A stretch of 64,000 nucleotides of DNA from Bedellia somnulentella (GCA_963576735.1 OY755174.1:6448001-6512000); one strand, 5' to 3'; positions 34,767-45,118 are shown, numbered from the stretch's first letter. Notes: a model not told the origin generated them from the letters alone. Numbers and translations: made by a program.

Positions 34767-35402
34767 TATAAGTTTCTAATATAATAAATAAATATGTCTA
34801 AACTAATATATACCGTTATAAAATACCCTAAACTATAATTATCAAACTTAGTATTAAAACAATAATACATACAGTGAACCATCACCTGCCAGCAGGGTGG
34901 ATGGATAAAACAAACAATATTTATATGCGAACTGACACGTAAACAGAACGCATTGTGGCTGCACAAACAAATTAAAAAAGAAAGGTATCTAAACAACAAA
35001 TAAGAATATTATGGCTTTAAGGAATTTAAATTGCCGAAAACGTAAAGTGCATAGAGAAGACGCTCATTATTGAATTCAGTCTGTGTCTGCCAGGCAAGTA
35101 AATGAAAAACAAACAAATTGGAATAAACAGAAGACACTGGCGAAAATAATGTGACTACTAGGTAGACGCCATTAACCAAAAATGAAAGATTACATTATTA
35201 TCACAACAAACAAACAAAACACAACAAGCAAGACTGAAAGTTTACACAAATACACTTTAATAAAACAATGTAAGGATAAATAGAACGGTTTCAAAAAGAA
35301 AATGTAATGTACTATGAGCGGCTCATATTTAACCTTTACACGTAAATTTTATCAGTTCTATAATTGGCAATGTATGAAGAACTAGTTTAGAAACCTACAC
35401 TA
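34767..35402 (-). other. Inter-ORF spacer of the LINE
   Basis: The 636-bp gap between ORF1 and ORF2 is longer than most LINE inter-ORF gaps, is AT-rich and holds no frame with recognisable motifs. It may harbour a separate element or an internal translation start region. Confidence 0.6.
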
Positions 35403-36155
35403 TCATTTTCGTCCGGTACGCACGGGCCTGGTTGTTGCCGGCTTCTGAGTTTTCTTCTGCTTAGTAGGAGCCCCGGTAGCAGCCGCAGCGGAAGCAGCCG
35501 GTGCTGAACTGCTCGGAATCCTATTCAGTTCAGCAATCGTCGTGAGGCGATGACGCGACCCATCCGGAGCTATGATATGAATGAATCCTTCGCGCGTCCA
35601 GCACTGCGCCACTCCAAACTTCTGCCGTGCTGCAATAAAGGCATCATGCCGCCTTTTCGTCAAAAACTCTGACAATGTTGTACCAGTGCCTTTGAGACGA
35701 GTCTTGGATGACCATACCTGGTCCCGAACATCTAAGTTCTTAAACTTCACAAGTATTGGTCTAATTCGATCACCTGCAGACCGTCCCATTCGATGACAGC
35801 GACTGATATCACCCGGAGCAAAGTTTGAAACACCAAGTTTCTCCACAACCAGCTTGGTAGCGACTGTGGCAGTATCCTCGTCCTTGCTCTCTGCTAAACC
35901 ATGTATCAGAAGCATTTTGCGTCGACTTCGCATTTCAAGTTGATCAGTTTGACTTGATATAATGGTAACCTGCTTTTGCAAATTAGTCAATACTTGACTA
36001 ATGAACGAGCGAAATGCAGCAAATTCTGCGGAGAGATCAGTTGAAGTTTGTGTAGGTGAGCCGGACTGCTGCATCTTAACTTCAAAGGCATCCATTCGCT
36101 TATTGAACGAGTTTGTCAAGTCATCCAGTGATTCTTGATATTTATTAGCCTCCAT
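35403..36155 (-). CDS. LINE ORF1: RNA-binding chaperone-like protein
   Basis: A 250-residue protein upstream of ORF2 on the same strand. It starts with a predicted coiled-coil-type segment (LDDLTNSFNKRMDAFEVKMQ, then heptad-like FRSFISQVLTNLQKQV). Next comes an RRM-like core with RRKMLLIHGLAESKDED, ISRCHRMGR and ILVKFKNLDVRDQV, and a C-terminal helical region with WTREGFIHIIAPDG. A low-complexity Ala/Lys/Thr tail ends at VRTGRK. This order (coiled coil, RRM-like, C-terminal domain) matches the L1-ORF1p-like type of ORF1 that binds the element's RNA as a trimer. That mechanism is family knowledge. No zinc-knuckle motif is visible. Confidence 0.85.
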   Translation of the reverse strand: MEANKYQESLDDLTNSFNKRMDAFEVKMQQSGSPTQTSTDLSAEFAAFRSFISQVLTNLQKQVTIISSQTDQLEMRSRRKMLLIHGLAESKDEDTATVATKLVVEKLGVSNFAPGDISRCHRMGRSAGDRIRPILVKFKNLDVRDQVWSSKTRLKGTGTTLSEFLTKRRHDAFIAARQKFGVAQCWTREGFIHIIAPDGSRHRLTTIAELNRIPSSSAPAASAAAATGAPTKQKKTQKPATTRPVRTGRK

Positions 36156-36239
36156 TGTTAAATCAAGAAAAGTGAAGTGCGGTTAGAAAATTGTGATTTC
36201 ACTCAAAACTGTTGCCACTCAGGAAATAATAAATGCTAG

Positions 36240-39200
36240 CGTGTGGTAGTTCACTGTGATAGATTATAACATTAAATTACTGTATTGTAACAACTATTTT
36301 AAATAAATTTTATGACTTAAATTAAGAGCACACTGTTTAGTTATTAACATCTACCCACGAAAAAAAGTAATAATCTTATGTAAAATATAAAGCATCATAT
36401 AGGTACTTAAAAAAGTTTTTGGTGCTTTCTAATAATAAATCTCTAAGTGTTCTTGTAAATCCAAATAGTTTTAACTAATAAAATAAGTAACATTCATTTT
36501 GTGACGGATATCTTTTCAAAAATATGGCAGTCTTCCATTAGAGTGATCAGTGTATAATCCGGCGGCAACAATAAAGAGTCGCAATCAGCTGAGCTGTTGA
36601 TCAATCGATAAAAAATCGAACCGACTCATGTGGACAAGTGAGTGTTCGGATAAGTATGATCCGAGCAATTTGTCAAGATTAACTCGCGACTCTAAGGCCG
36701 GGTGCGGCCTTACAGCGACCGTATGCAACGTGATTCATAGTATTGAAACAATATTAATAAGAATATTCATGAACTATGTGCTGCGATAGAAATCATATGT
36801 TTGGGGGAATACTTGTGTGACCATTGTTGAGGATTTTACTAATCTATGGATTTTTTATAATGCCTAAATGAACGGTTTTTTTGTAGTGAATCATATTGAT
36901 CGACTTCATTTAAATAAATACATAAAAGAAAACCGATGTGAATAGCTCAAAATATAGTTTGATTGCTTATGTTGATAATAAGCTTTCCTATAAAAATTTA
37001 AACCTCTACTGTAACTCTCTCTTCAAAGTTCAAAATTATAAGTAAAGGAGAAAGTTTAACATATATATCTTTTTAGATATTTTTAGAATGCACAAGTTAT
37101 ATCCAAATGTGTAAAGATCCAAAGTAGCTGTCTGTGTAAAGCCTCACAAACGATGTAGGTGATATAGATGTAGGGTCTTGTCTAATCACAAGGGGCCGTC
37201 TGCAGGCTCCTCTAAACAAAATCTTAATCCCACAAAGGGTTATGAATATTATCTGATTACACTCACAAGAAACGACCTAATCGCACCGCTTCCTTCAAAT
37301 ATGGCCGGCTGTTTCATATTTGAAGCGCTTTGCTTAGCTAAGGGCTTAGTTTAGATTAAATATATCACTTTCTTGCGTAATTCATTGGCTAAACAGTAGG
37401 AAATTAAGAGACAGAATATTTTTAATTGAATTGTTTTGAAAAAAAAATAATTTATAAAGAGAAGCTAAAAACGTGAAAAACGATGTATACGTGACGAACG
37501 AAATATTTGGTAAAAAGCAATGCACACATTTTAAAATGCTTTTTTATTGTTTAAAACTGCACTTACATGGTTTTTTTACGCATGTATGTTAATACATTTT
37601 TTAAATCATTTAAGATGTTTTCTTCTAAAATCACATTTATAAAGGGCATGCTCATCACGAAAAGGACAAAGTGAAGTTGTAAAGTAAAGTAGATTTATCC
37701 TGCTAATTATTAATATCTATTTATGCCGGCAAATCTAAGCGAGCTTAAATCAGCCGAAGCTATGAGATCAAAGCAGCTGCGTGTCGCGTCTCCAACTGCA
37801 GTTGTTGTGTAACATTATATTTAGCTTCAAAAGCAGAACAAGAACTAATCGCTACTATACTTTTGGTCATACTGATTAATCCCTATTAAATATAATCGTT
37901 ACAAAACATTGCAGGGCTACACTACGAAAATCATGGTCTATTTTGTAGGATATTAATAGTATTGAGTCCTACTTGTAGCATTCTTAGAACTATTATTATA
38001 TAGAATATTATAGAACCCACCAAAGTAAAAATAAAATTATTCTGAAATTCCATATTTTGAGATAATGTTCTAACATATCAATAGTTAATGTCCTAAAAAG
38101 CCGAGGAGAAGAGTAAGAAGAGACAATGTCAATAGTCTAAGTGAAACATTTAACAATGGTAAAACATAGTATTCAATGTAAAGGAGGAAAGATTTTCCAA
38201 GCATTGATATAAGCTACAAGTTACAATTTGTTGTTAAAATTACAATAAACAATGTATAAGTTTACTCCTATAACAATGCACACTGATATTTTTGTATCGT
38301 AATATGTTTTAACAATTTTATTTGACAAAATCCTCACTGACCCTAGTTTTACTCGCTTCCCGACCAGAATAGTAGAGATCTAATAAGATTCAAATAAGGG
38401 ATTAGAGTAAGATGGACGTACGGATTTGCAGGTAAATCATACAAGATAGAGTGGGATGGAGCATAGGATTAGCTGAGTCCGCACCGCAAAATCCCCGTGT
38501 ATCTGTGTGAGTGCATATGTGGGAAATCGGGGTGTTGGATCGAAGATATTTTTAACTTACAATCTAAAATTATTCATATGAAGATAGGATATGATTTTGT
38601 TACTGGGCCATGGTTTATTGATAATACAAATTATACCAATGCATATGAATCCCATTAAAAGACCTTTGATATAGTTAACCGCTCAAGAAGAATGCTCAAA
38701 AAAGGAAAATGATAGTACATTTAATTCCAGACGATTTTTATGGTACACTTATTTGGTTTTAATACAGCCCCTAAATTTATTTAATATATTACTTAGTATT
38801 TTTAAAGATCATTTTCACTTTCCATATGAATCAAGCAGTCAAGCCATTATAACCCTAGTAGACTAACTGTCAAAAATGCAATTTTATACATCTTAGCCAA
38901 TGATCCATTGCGCTATATGCAAGTGCAAAGTTAGATATAAAGTCGAGATAGCAGCAACCCGTTTAACCCTTATCTTCTTGTGGATTTGTACTACTTTTAA
39001 TATTTCATTCCCTTATTAAATATCAATTTCAAGTATGAAGATTTTCGTTGTGTTTGGGTAAATTTATTTGTAAATTTATAAGTGGAGAAGAGGAGCAAAC
39101 AATTTAGTGTGATTGAGTGATTAATAGTATACATATATTATACTATACTAGTAAAATAGTTAAGGGATCTTTAACTATTAACTACTACTAGCTTTATTGA

Positions 39201-39585
39201 TTTAGATTATTATTAATCTAATTTATTTATTATCAAAAATTGTGTTTCAAATTACAACTAATATTTTTGAGCTGCCTTGACTTGCACAATAAATGTATCA
39301 AAACATAACGTACAATACTAACAATCTTCTTGTCCTAAATCGATGTATAAATGTAGGAGCGGCAAAGCACCACACACGGGCGGATGGAGCCGCTAATCCG
39401 GATCAACATAGCCGGATCAACGCCGTGTCTCCCGGAGATAAAGCTCCTTGCCGCCCGCCCCGCCCTCGTGTGTTTACCCGGGTCAGATCAGCCTTTGGAA
39501 TTAATGTGTATTTTTACAATTCGCGTCTCGTATGATATTTTTTAGCCCGTGTGTTTATACTTTGGATCTACTTTTTTGGGATCTT
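36240..39585. other. Intronic stretch with GC-rich islands
   Basis: Islands at about 36540-36720 (with TAATCC at 36555-36560), 37260-37350 and 39360-39490 stand out. Otherwise AT-rich, no gene or repeat recognised. Confidence 0.5.
39360..39490. promoter_or_regulatory. Candidate regulatory GC island with TAATCC
   Basis: A short, strongly GC-rich island (for example CCGCCCGCCCCGCCC) with TAATCC at 39394-39399 followed by GGAT and a second CCGGATC motif. A chance open frame crosses it, with no domain. The call is speculative. Confidence 0.2.
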
Positions 39586-40065
39586 AACGTGCACGCCGGA
39601 TAGCCTCGAAGAGTTGGCAGAGGTACTAGTACTACTTTTTAACATCGCGTGAAGTTTTGACGACCAGAAGGGCAAGCACGAGCGCTATTTTATCGACACG
39701 ATAACGGTTAGAATGGGATGGCAGTATACGATACTAAGTAAGTGCGTAAGAGATGGCTGCTTTATCCCACGCGATAACTAGTTTAAACACGGCTCGTGCT
39801 TGCCCTTCTGGTATTCAAAGTACCAATGTTTTCATTGGAAAGTACATTCATGTGAATAAGGGCAAACCTATCCCCGTTTTCTACCTACACCTGTCACATG
39901 ACTTAGTACAACTCAGCCATTTGTGTCTTTTTACGATTTTTTCGCTTACCGTTAACAACCTTGACGAATTAACCATACAAACAACTCAGGCATTAAACTC
40001 TAGTCTCCTACTGAATTTGTCTCCTGTTTTAGAAATGAACACAATTAGATCACCATAGCCCACAT
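39586..40065 (-). repeat. Family B SINE interrupted by a MITE
   Basis: The 3' part (39586-39663: GCACGCCGGATAGCC and GAGTTGGCAGAGGTACTAGT) and the body/head part (39812-40065: GGTATTCAAAGTACC, ATCACATGACT-like block, worn tRNA-like head near 40030-40065) belong to the SINE of 13580-13945. They are split by 39664-39811. Confidence 0.75.
39664..39811. mobile_element. 148-bp MITE with 20-bp terminal inverted repeats
   Basis: Terminal repeats CCAGAAGGGCAAGCACGAGC at 39664 and its reverse complement ending at 39811. The interior (TATCGACACGATAACGGTTA, GAGATGGCTGCTTTATCCC, GCGATAACTAGTTTAAACAC) is nearly identical to 58289-58474. No coding capacity; inserted into the family B SINE. Confidence 0.8.
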
Positions 40066-41150
40066 TATGTCCCCTCCGGAGGGATAAAGTATACTCTCGA
40101 ATAAAATGATCAAACCACGGTCTGGTCACCCACGCTAGTCTTGTGGAGGTTAGCAGATGAGCGAATTCTAGACTACTACTGTGATAGTAACCAAAATTGA
40201 GGGCTTGACGTGATGAATCATTTTAATCGCCGCGTAGGTGTTCAACCGCCAATATCCATTGATGAATGAACCAATGATCTTTGGCCCTGGTTTATATTTA
40301 TATACCTTTTCTTAGTTTCATATTCTATGGACTGTGATTTGCTAATAACAAAGATCAACCAAACTCAGAGGCGATAAAGTTTATAGTAATATAATTGAAT
40401 GTATAGATTAGACCAAATGTTTTTTTGTTAGTTTGACCGTGCCTATCGTAAATAAAATTTAAATTGACAGGAACACCGTTAATTCTTAGACATTTTAGCA
40501 ATCACGCTGTGCCACACAACACACATGGTTACATTTCAATAAATAATCGCTTTAATACGGAATATAAAAAATACTAAATCGGCTTATCTGTATAAAACCC
40601 GCTTATACGAAAATGTAACGATAGCAAAAAACATGCAATGTTTATTATATACTTTTCATTTGTTTCTATAAAAGCTATTTTGATATATTTTTATTTGATA
40701 ATATAATAATAATGAAAAATGCGTGAGATAACATTAATACCACAATGCAGGCAAGTTTAAAAGTACTAATAATTATTATGTATTGCCTAAAAACTTTCAA
40801 AACGCAACTAAGAATTTCTAATTCTTCAGAACTTGGCTACCTCTATTTAGGATATATTATAATAGGTAGTATATATATAAAAAACAGACTTCAAATTTTT
40901 TTTTTTAATAGTTAGTGGGTCACATGAATTTTATTGTTGCTTTGACTATTAGGCCATAGATCATTGGATATTAACAATAAGATCACCCACTTAAATTAAC
41001 TTCCAATCTCTTTTGCTTCTCTCTTTATCTAGACAAAAAATATCTAAATCTCATGTGCTTGGAAATTATAAATATTTAAAACTATCTAACTGACCGCTTG
41101 CATTCTTAATAGAAATATAAATTGAATCAAAAATTCTAAACCGAACAAAT
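40066..41150. other. Intronic stretch, no gene seen
   Basis: AT-rich with an (AT)n-like patch and a T-run at about 40898. Nothing assigned. Confidence 0.5.
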
Positions 41151-41169
41151 ATTGACAGATGTACCGCTT

Positions 41170-41345
41170 CTGACTTTTCTGCCGGCCGTACCAAGCACAG
41201 GTAGACATCGACAAGAAGATATATCTCTGACATCGGCCGGCCCTAATCCTATCGGCCATTGTGCAATCGCTAATCGGCGCGGATCGCCCGGTTTCAACTG
41301 ACTCGATTCACGATTAATATTGATTAATCGCAGCCGATTAATCGA
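41170..41345. promoter_or_regulatory. Candidate intronic enhancer with a dense TAATC/GATTA cluster
   Basis: In a GC-richer island there are TAATCC at 41244-41249, TAATCG at 41271-41276, GATTAAT at 41312-41318 and two GATTAATC palindromes at 41322-41329 and 41336-41343. GATTAATC gives a TAATC core on both strands. Five such sites in 100 bp is the densest set I noticed in the window. Binding is not shown. Confidence 0.35.
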
Positions 41346-42200
41346 ATCAAATATTAAAAACGCAGTTTGTTTGATTTAGATAGCTAATTTAAAATGGCAC
41401 TGATTTAATTTTATCACCGGCATATCTTTTCTGAGTAGATATCGAATTTTAAAAATGTTTATTTGATTTGCTCAGTCACACGTTTTGATAATTTGAATCA
41501 ATTTGTGGTTTAAATATAGTTTAGCTGTTTTTGTAATGACACATAAACAACCATCGTAACTAAAATTAATGTACAATTTTATTTTGACTTACTACCTGAA
41601 TGAAGTTTATTGATCTCTGATCTGGTAAAGCAAAGAAAATTTTAAAAATACTTTACGTTTTGTAAAAATAACCTTATGACAAACAAGCTCTTTAATCTGC
41701 ATGTGAATACTTTGAACTTGAACCTATGGAAATGTCAACGGTTACTAAAACATACAATGTAGTAACAATGTGTGCAGTAAAGTCTATATAGTAGTGTGCG
41801 TGCACCTTATACATTAAGTACGGCTTAAGGGCAGGCGGGATGTGCCGGATTAGATTTAAGGGGTAAAAGAACTAAAGAGAGACGGAACACTACGGATTTG
41901 TGCAAAACAGACAAGGATAGATGATTGGAACAGATTTAAAGATTATGATCCATAATAAAAGGCAGAGACTGAATGGAAAATTATTATGAGGGATTTTAAT
42001 GAAGGGAATCCGCAGACTAGATGGCGTAACAGAAAGTCTAATTAAACGGTTTTATTTAGCTCACCCCGTTTGGTTTTTTATTCTTGGGTCAAATTTAGTA
42101 ATTCAAATTTCACCCTCTTCCTATCAACCGATTAATCTGAAATTTTGTGTACACTTTGGATTTTGGTGACAATACAATTATATTTATTCATTATCATTAT

Positions 42201-42595
42201 AAATTCAAGATGGCCGCCGCTACAAAATGGCGGATAATTTAGGTTTTATTTATCCCATCAATATGGGTATCAAATGAAAGGGCTCAACAAGCAAAATACA
42301 ATAGACTATAAAAAAAAATTAAATCCAAGATGGCGGCCGCTACAAAATGGCGGATAACGTAGGTTTTATCAATCCCATCAATATGGGTATCAAATGAATG
42401 TGCTCAACCAGTAGAATACAATGTACTATATAAAATTAAAATCCAAGATGGCGGCCTATACAAAATGGCGGATAACTTAGGTTTTATATCAATCCCATCA
42501 ACATGGTTATCAAATGAATGGTCTCAACAAGTAGAATACAATTTACTATGCAAAATTAAAATCTAAGATGGTCGCCATACAGTGCACTATACCAA
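42201..42595. repeat. 119-bp minisatellite, about 3.3 units
   Basis: Units start at 42201, 42321, 42439 and 42559 (periods 120, 118, 120). Each begins with an AAGATGGCGGCCGCTACAAA-like block, followed by TGGCGGATAA and ATCAATCCCATCAATATGGG. All frames are interrupted by stops. The fourth unit is broken off after about 35 bp. Confidence 0.9.
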
Positions 42596-42630
42596 ATCAA
42601 TATTTTAGCCATATAGTTTCCAGCTAAGTA

Positions 42631-43081
42631 CAATTCGGTATGCAAAGTTTTTTTTGGTATTTATTAAATATTTTTATTCGATAGCAAACACGAAAATAAA
42701 AGACCAGTTTGAATATTTTTCATTTAAAATGAGTAATTGCAAAGTTATGATTTTTTAAAGATCGTTCAATTTTTGCACTTAATGACGTCATCGATCGAAA
42801 ATATCTGATTGCAAAACATTTCACGAATTTGTGATCTCAAATGAAATTACTACGATATTATACTAAACAAACCTATGATTTTCGATATTTTATTATTATA
42901 CTGCAAAAACTAATGTCTTTGAAATAACGCTGAAGGTCAAATACTGTTACAGTTTTTTGTTAAAATAACGGTCATCTTAGCTTTGTTTGACCTAATTTCA
43001 AGAAAATATGTTTTAAAAACATAATATCTCGAAATGGTTTCGTAATCAGCACCACTTTTGTAAAACTTTGCATACCGAATT
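42631..43081. mobile_element. 451-bp MITE-like insertion with 20-bp inverted repeats
   Basis: AATTCGGTATGCAAAGTTTT near 42631 is the reverse complement of AAAACTTTGCATACCGAATT at 43062-43081. TA occurs just outside both ends, compatible with a Tc1/mariner-type TA target, though the left flank has one extra base. The interior is non-coding. Confidence 0.6.
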
Positions 43082-43083
43082 AC

Positions 43084-43347
43084 AGGACAGCTGAAAGAAG
43101 AATGTTGCCTTTAATACTATCATGGGCTTCTACAATACATAAAATGCAGGGCAGCACTGTAGATTACGCAGTCGTATACTTAGGTGCGAAACTGTTTGAA
43201 GAAGGTCATGCCTACGTGGCTCTTAGTAGAGTCAGATCTTTGCAGGGACTACGTATAGAGGAGTTGGACTGTAATAAACTAACGGGCAAGAAACCTTGCA
43301 ATAATGAAGCACTATATGAATTAAACAGAATGCGAAATAAAAACTAA
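43084..43347 (+). pseudogene. C-terminal fragment of a PIF1-type helicase
   Basis: About 81 residues from [20 protein letters not shown] through [20 protein letters not shown] to a stop at 43345-43347. [10 protein letters not shown] and [14 protein letters not shown] are the last two conserved helicase motifs of PIF1/RecD-like superfamily 1 enzymes (an arginine-finger region sits in LSRVRS). The Walker A and B motifs and everything before are missing; upstream is a MITE, so the frame was probably cut by that insertion or by deletion. Stand-alone PIF1 is normally a nuclear or mitochondrial helicase of much greater length; because of the setting I favour a mobile-element origin. Confidence 0.7.
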
Positions 43348-43355
43348 AAACTAGA

Positions 43356-44099
43356 AAATAAAAATAGGTAAAAAAGCTTTTTAAGTTAAACGGTTTTATT
43401 ATTAACATACAGAGCAATGTTTAAGATAAATGTACTAAAAACCAAAAAATAAGAATAAAATAGATACAGTCGTGGGAATTATATACATATGCATATACTA
43501 GACTAAAATAAAACCGTGGGGCACGTCAATTGTCTACAAATTATCGACTTAATGTGCGATAGAAGAAACGTTTAATTCGTCGTTGGGCAGTTGGTCCGCA
43601 GACAGTGAGAAAATCACTTACAATTTTCTTGCTCATGGAAATTCCAATAGTCATACACTCCATGTAAATAAAAGAGATGTTTCAACTAGTTTCTCGTTGG
43701 AAATTTACACTGCTGGCTGGCGATGAATCGGTTCACTGCACGCAGTTTGTCTTTAATCGATAAAACATATGATAAAAATACTACTCGCTCAACACTATGA
43801 AACCCTAAAACTCGCTTGTAATTGAGCTTGCTAGCTTGTTTCCACATTCTGCCCTATTTATCACATGCCCATCGTTGTCGGTTGAATAACTGCCCAATTA
43901 TATTTTAATCAACGACTGTAGACAATTGACGTGCCCCACGGTTTTATTTTAGTCTAGTATATGCATATGTATATAATTCCCACGACTGTATCTATTTTAT
44001 TCTTATTTTTTGGTTTTTAGTACATTTATCTTAAACATTGCTCTGTATGTTAATAATAAAACCGTTTAACTTAAAAAGCTTTTTTACCTATTTTTATTT
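43356..44099. mobile_element. Foldback element: perfect 183-bp inverted repeat around a 378-bp loop
   Basis: The left arm 43356-43538 and the right arm 43917-44099 are reverse complements with no mismatch that I could see. Arm blocks include AAGCTTTTTAAGTTAAACGG, GTCGTGGGAATTATATACAT and GGGGCACGTCAATTGTCTAC. The left arm begins right after the helicase stop. Such identity means a recent origin or gene conversion. Confidence 0.85.
43541..43663 (-). CDS. Small ORF inside the foldback loop (40 aa, unknown)
   Basis: An ATG-to-TAA frame reads MECMTIGISMSKKIVSDFLT then CGPTAQRRIKRFFYRTLSR. It is basic, ends at the edge of the right side of the left arm, and has no match that I recognise. It is of chance-level length, so coding is unproven. 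Confidence 0.2.
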   Translation of the reverse strand: MECMTIGISMSKKIVSDFLTVCGPTAQRRIKRFFYRTLSR

Positions 44100-45118
44100 A
44101 ACTATCCAATACAAAGTATGTTTTGAATATTTTATACGAATGTTATATCAAATGATTGATAAAATGAACTGAGAGAAGCAAGTAAATACTTAACAAAAGA
44201 GATTTATTTTTATCATGCTGGTGAAAATTGTGTCTACGCATTTAAAAATATGTATTAAAGAATAAAATTTAAATATGAAAAAAATATGTATACGCATATT
44301 AAAATATGTATTAAAGAATAAAATTTAAATAATGAAAAAACTATTGTTGAATTTTATCGTTCTTTGTATAAATTAATTAACACATTTCAATGTTGACGAA
44401 AAAGCATAAAATATTCTTGCCAATTAACAATCAAATATAATAACTAAGAACATCCAAGCAAAACGAATTCACATCCCTAACAATACATTCCTCAAAACGA
44501 GCTCGACAATAACAGAAACATAAAAAAAATTGGTATAATTTCCTCTTTGCATCGTTGACTAAAATAATGTGAGTGAATCAATTATGGCATCAGATTAGCG
44601 ATGAATCCTGACAAGCTAAGTCCTGACAAAGGGACCGAGGGGACGGCTGCGTGACTGAGAATAAACGGAGCTCTCGAGGTGGGCTTCGATTCGAATACAC
44701 TTTTTATTTCATGAGCATCACTTTTATGATTGACTTAGTAGTCAATGTTATGGATACTTTTTTGGACTGACTGGGGAGAAAGTTCATTTGAAAGTGAGGT
44801 GAGACAAATTTAAGGTGGCTGATAATATCAATTACTGTATTGATTTTGATATTTTCAGTGTAGTGGATGTTGTGTGAGGAGATTATTGCTGAGAATACAC
44901 GAAAAATTTGCAAGTAAAATGTGTTTTGTGTTTTGCGACAAGGTAGTAACAAAACAAAAAACTGATAATTAATTTGGAATCTAAAAGAGATGCTAGTTCC
45001 AAACTTAGAATAATATTGTGTTTTGTATTAGAAATTAGCTATTTAACCATCTTGAAGTCATGAATGATTTGAAAAGCTATTTTAATCTTCTCAACAAAAA
45101 AAACTATATGGCACTTAC
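44100..45118. other. Intronic stretch, no gene seen
   Basis: AT-rich, with a direct repeat of ATGTATTAAAGAATAAAATT near 44251 and 44306. Nothing else assigned. Confidence 0.5.

Larger units (their letters stand above)
31428..36230 (-). mobile_element. Apparently full-length two-ORF LINE (Jockey/CR1 supergroup)
   Basis: On the minus strand the element has ORF1 (36155-35403), a 636-bp spacer, ORF2 (34766-31812), a 3' untranslated region with AATAAA (plus-strand TTTATT at 31458-31463) and a microsatellite tail of TTCTA units at about 31452-31428. A short tandem-repeat tail in place of poly(A) is typical of CR1/L2-type elements. The 5' end is my estimate: I could not find a target-site duplication, and the native intron could resume anywhere between about 36200 and 36700. 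Both ORFs are open. Confidence 0.88.
42037..44099. mobile_element. Composite remnant of a helicase-bearing element (Helitron/Helentron-like?)
   Basis: The region holds, in order: an AT-rich block with TTAAACGGTTTTATT (42043-42057), a 119-bp minisatellite, a small MITE, the C-terminus of a PIF1-type helicase and a 183-bp perfect inverted repeat that again contains TTAAACGGTTTTATT (and its complement). The motif recurring three times suggests common terminal sequences of one family. Helitron-type elements encode a Rep plus PIF1-like helicase, but no Rep domain is visible, so the class is uncertain and the outer limits are guesses. Confidence 0.45.
14865..45118 (-). other. dve: dve 30.3-kb intron
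   Basis: The interval between donor (45118) and acceptor (14865) joins two exons that share one frame and a split glycine codon. It contains an intact-looking LINE, foldback elements, SINE copies, a helicase remnant and several GC-rich islands listed separately. The large size and embedded islands are what one expects of a developmental regulator with intronic enhancers, but no enhancer is demonstrated. Confidence 0.85.

Noticed and set aside
43084..43347. Host PIF1 helicase gene
   Set aside because: Only the last two motifs remain, with no upstream exon or Walker motifs and a setting full of mobile elements.
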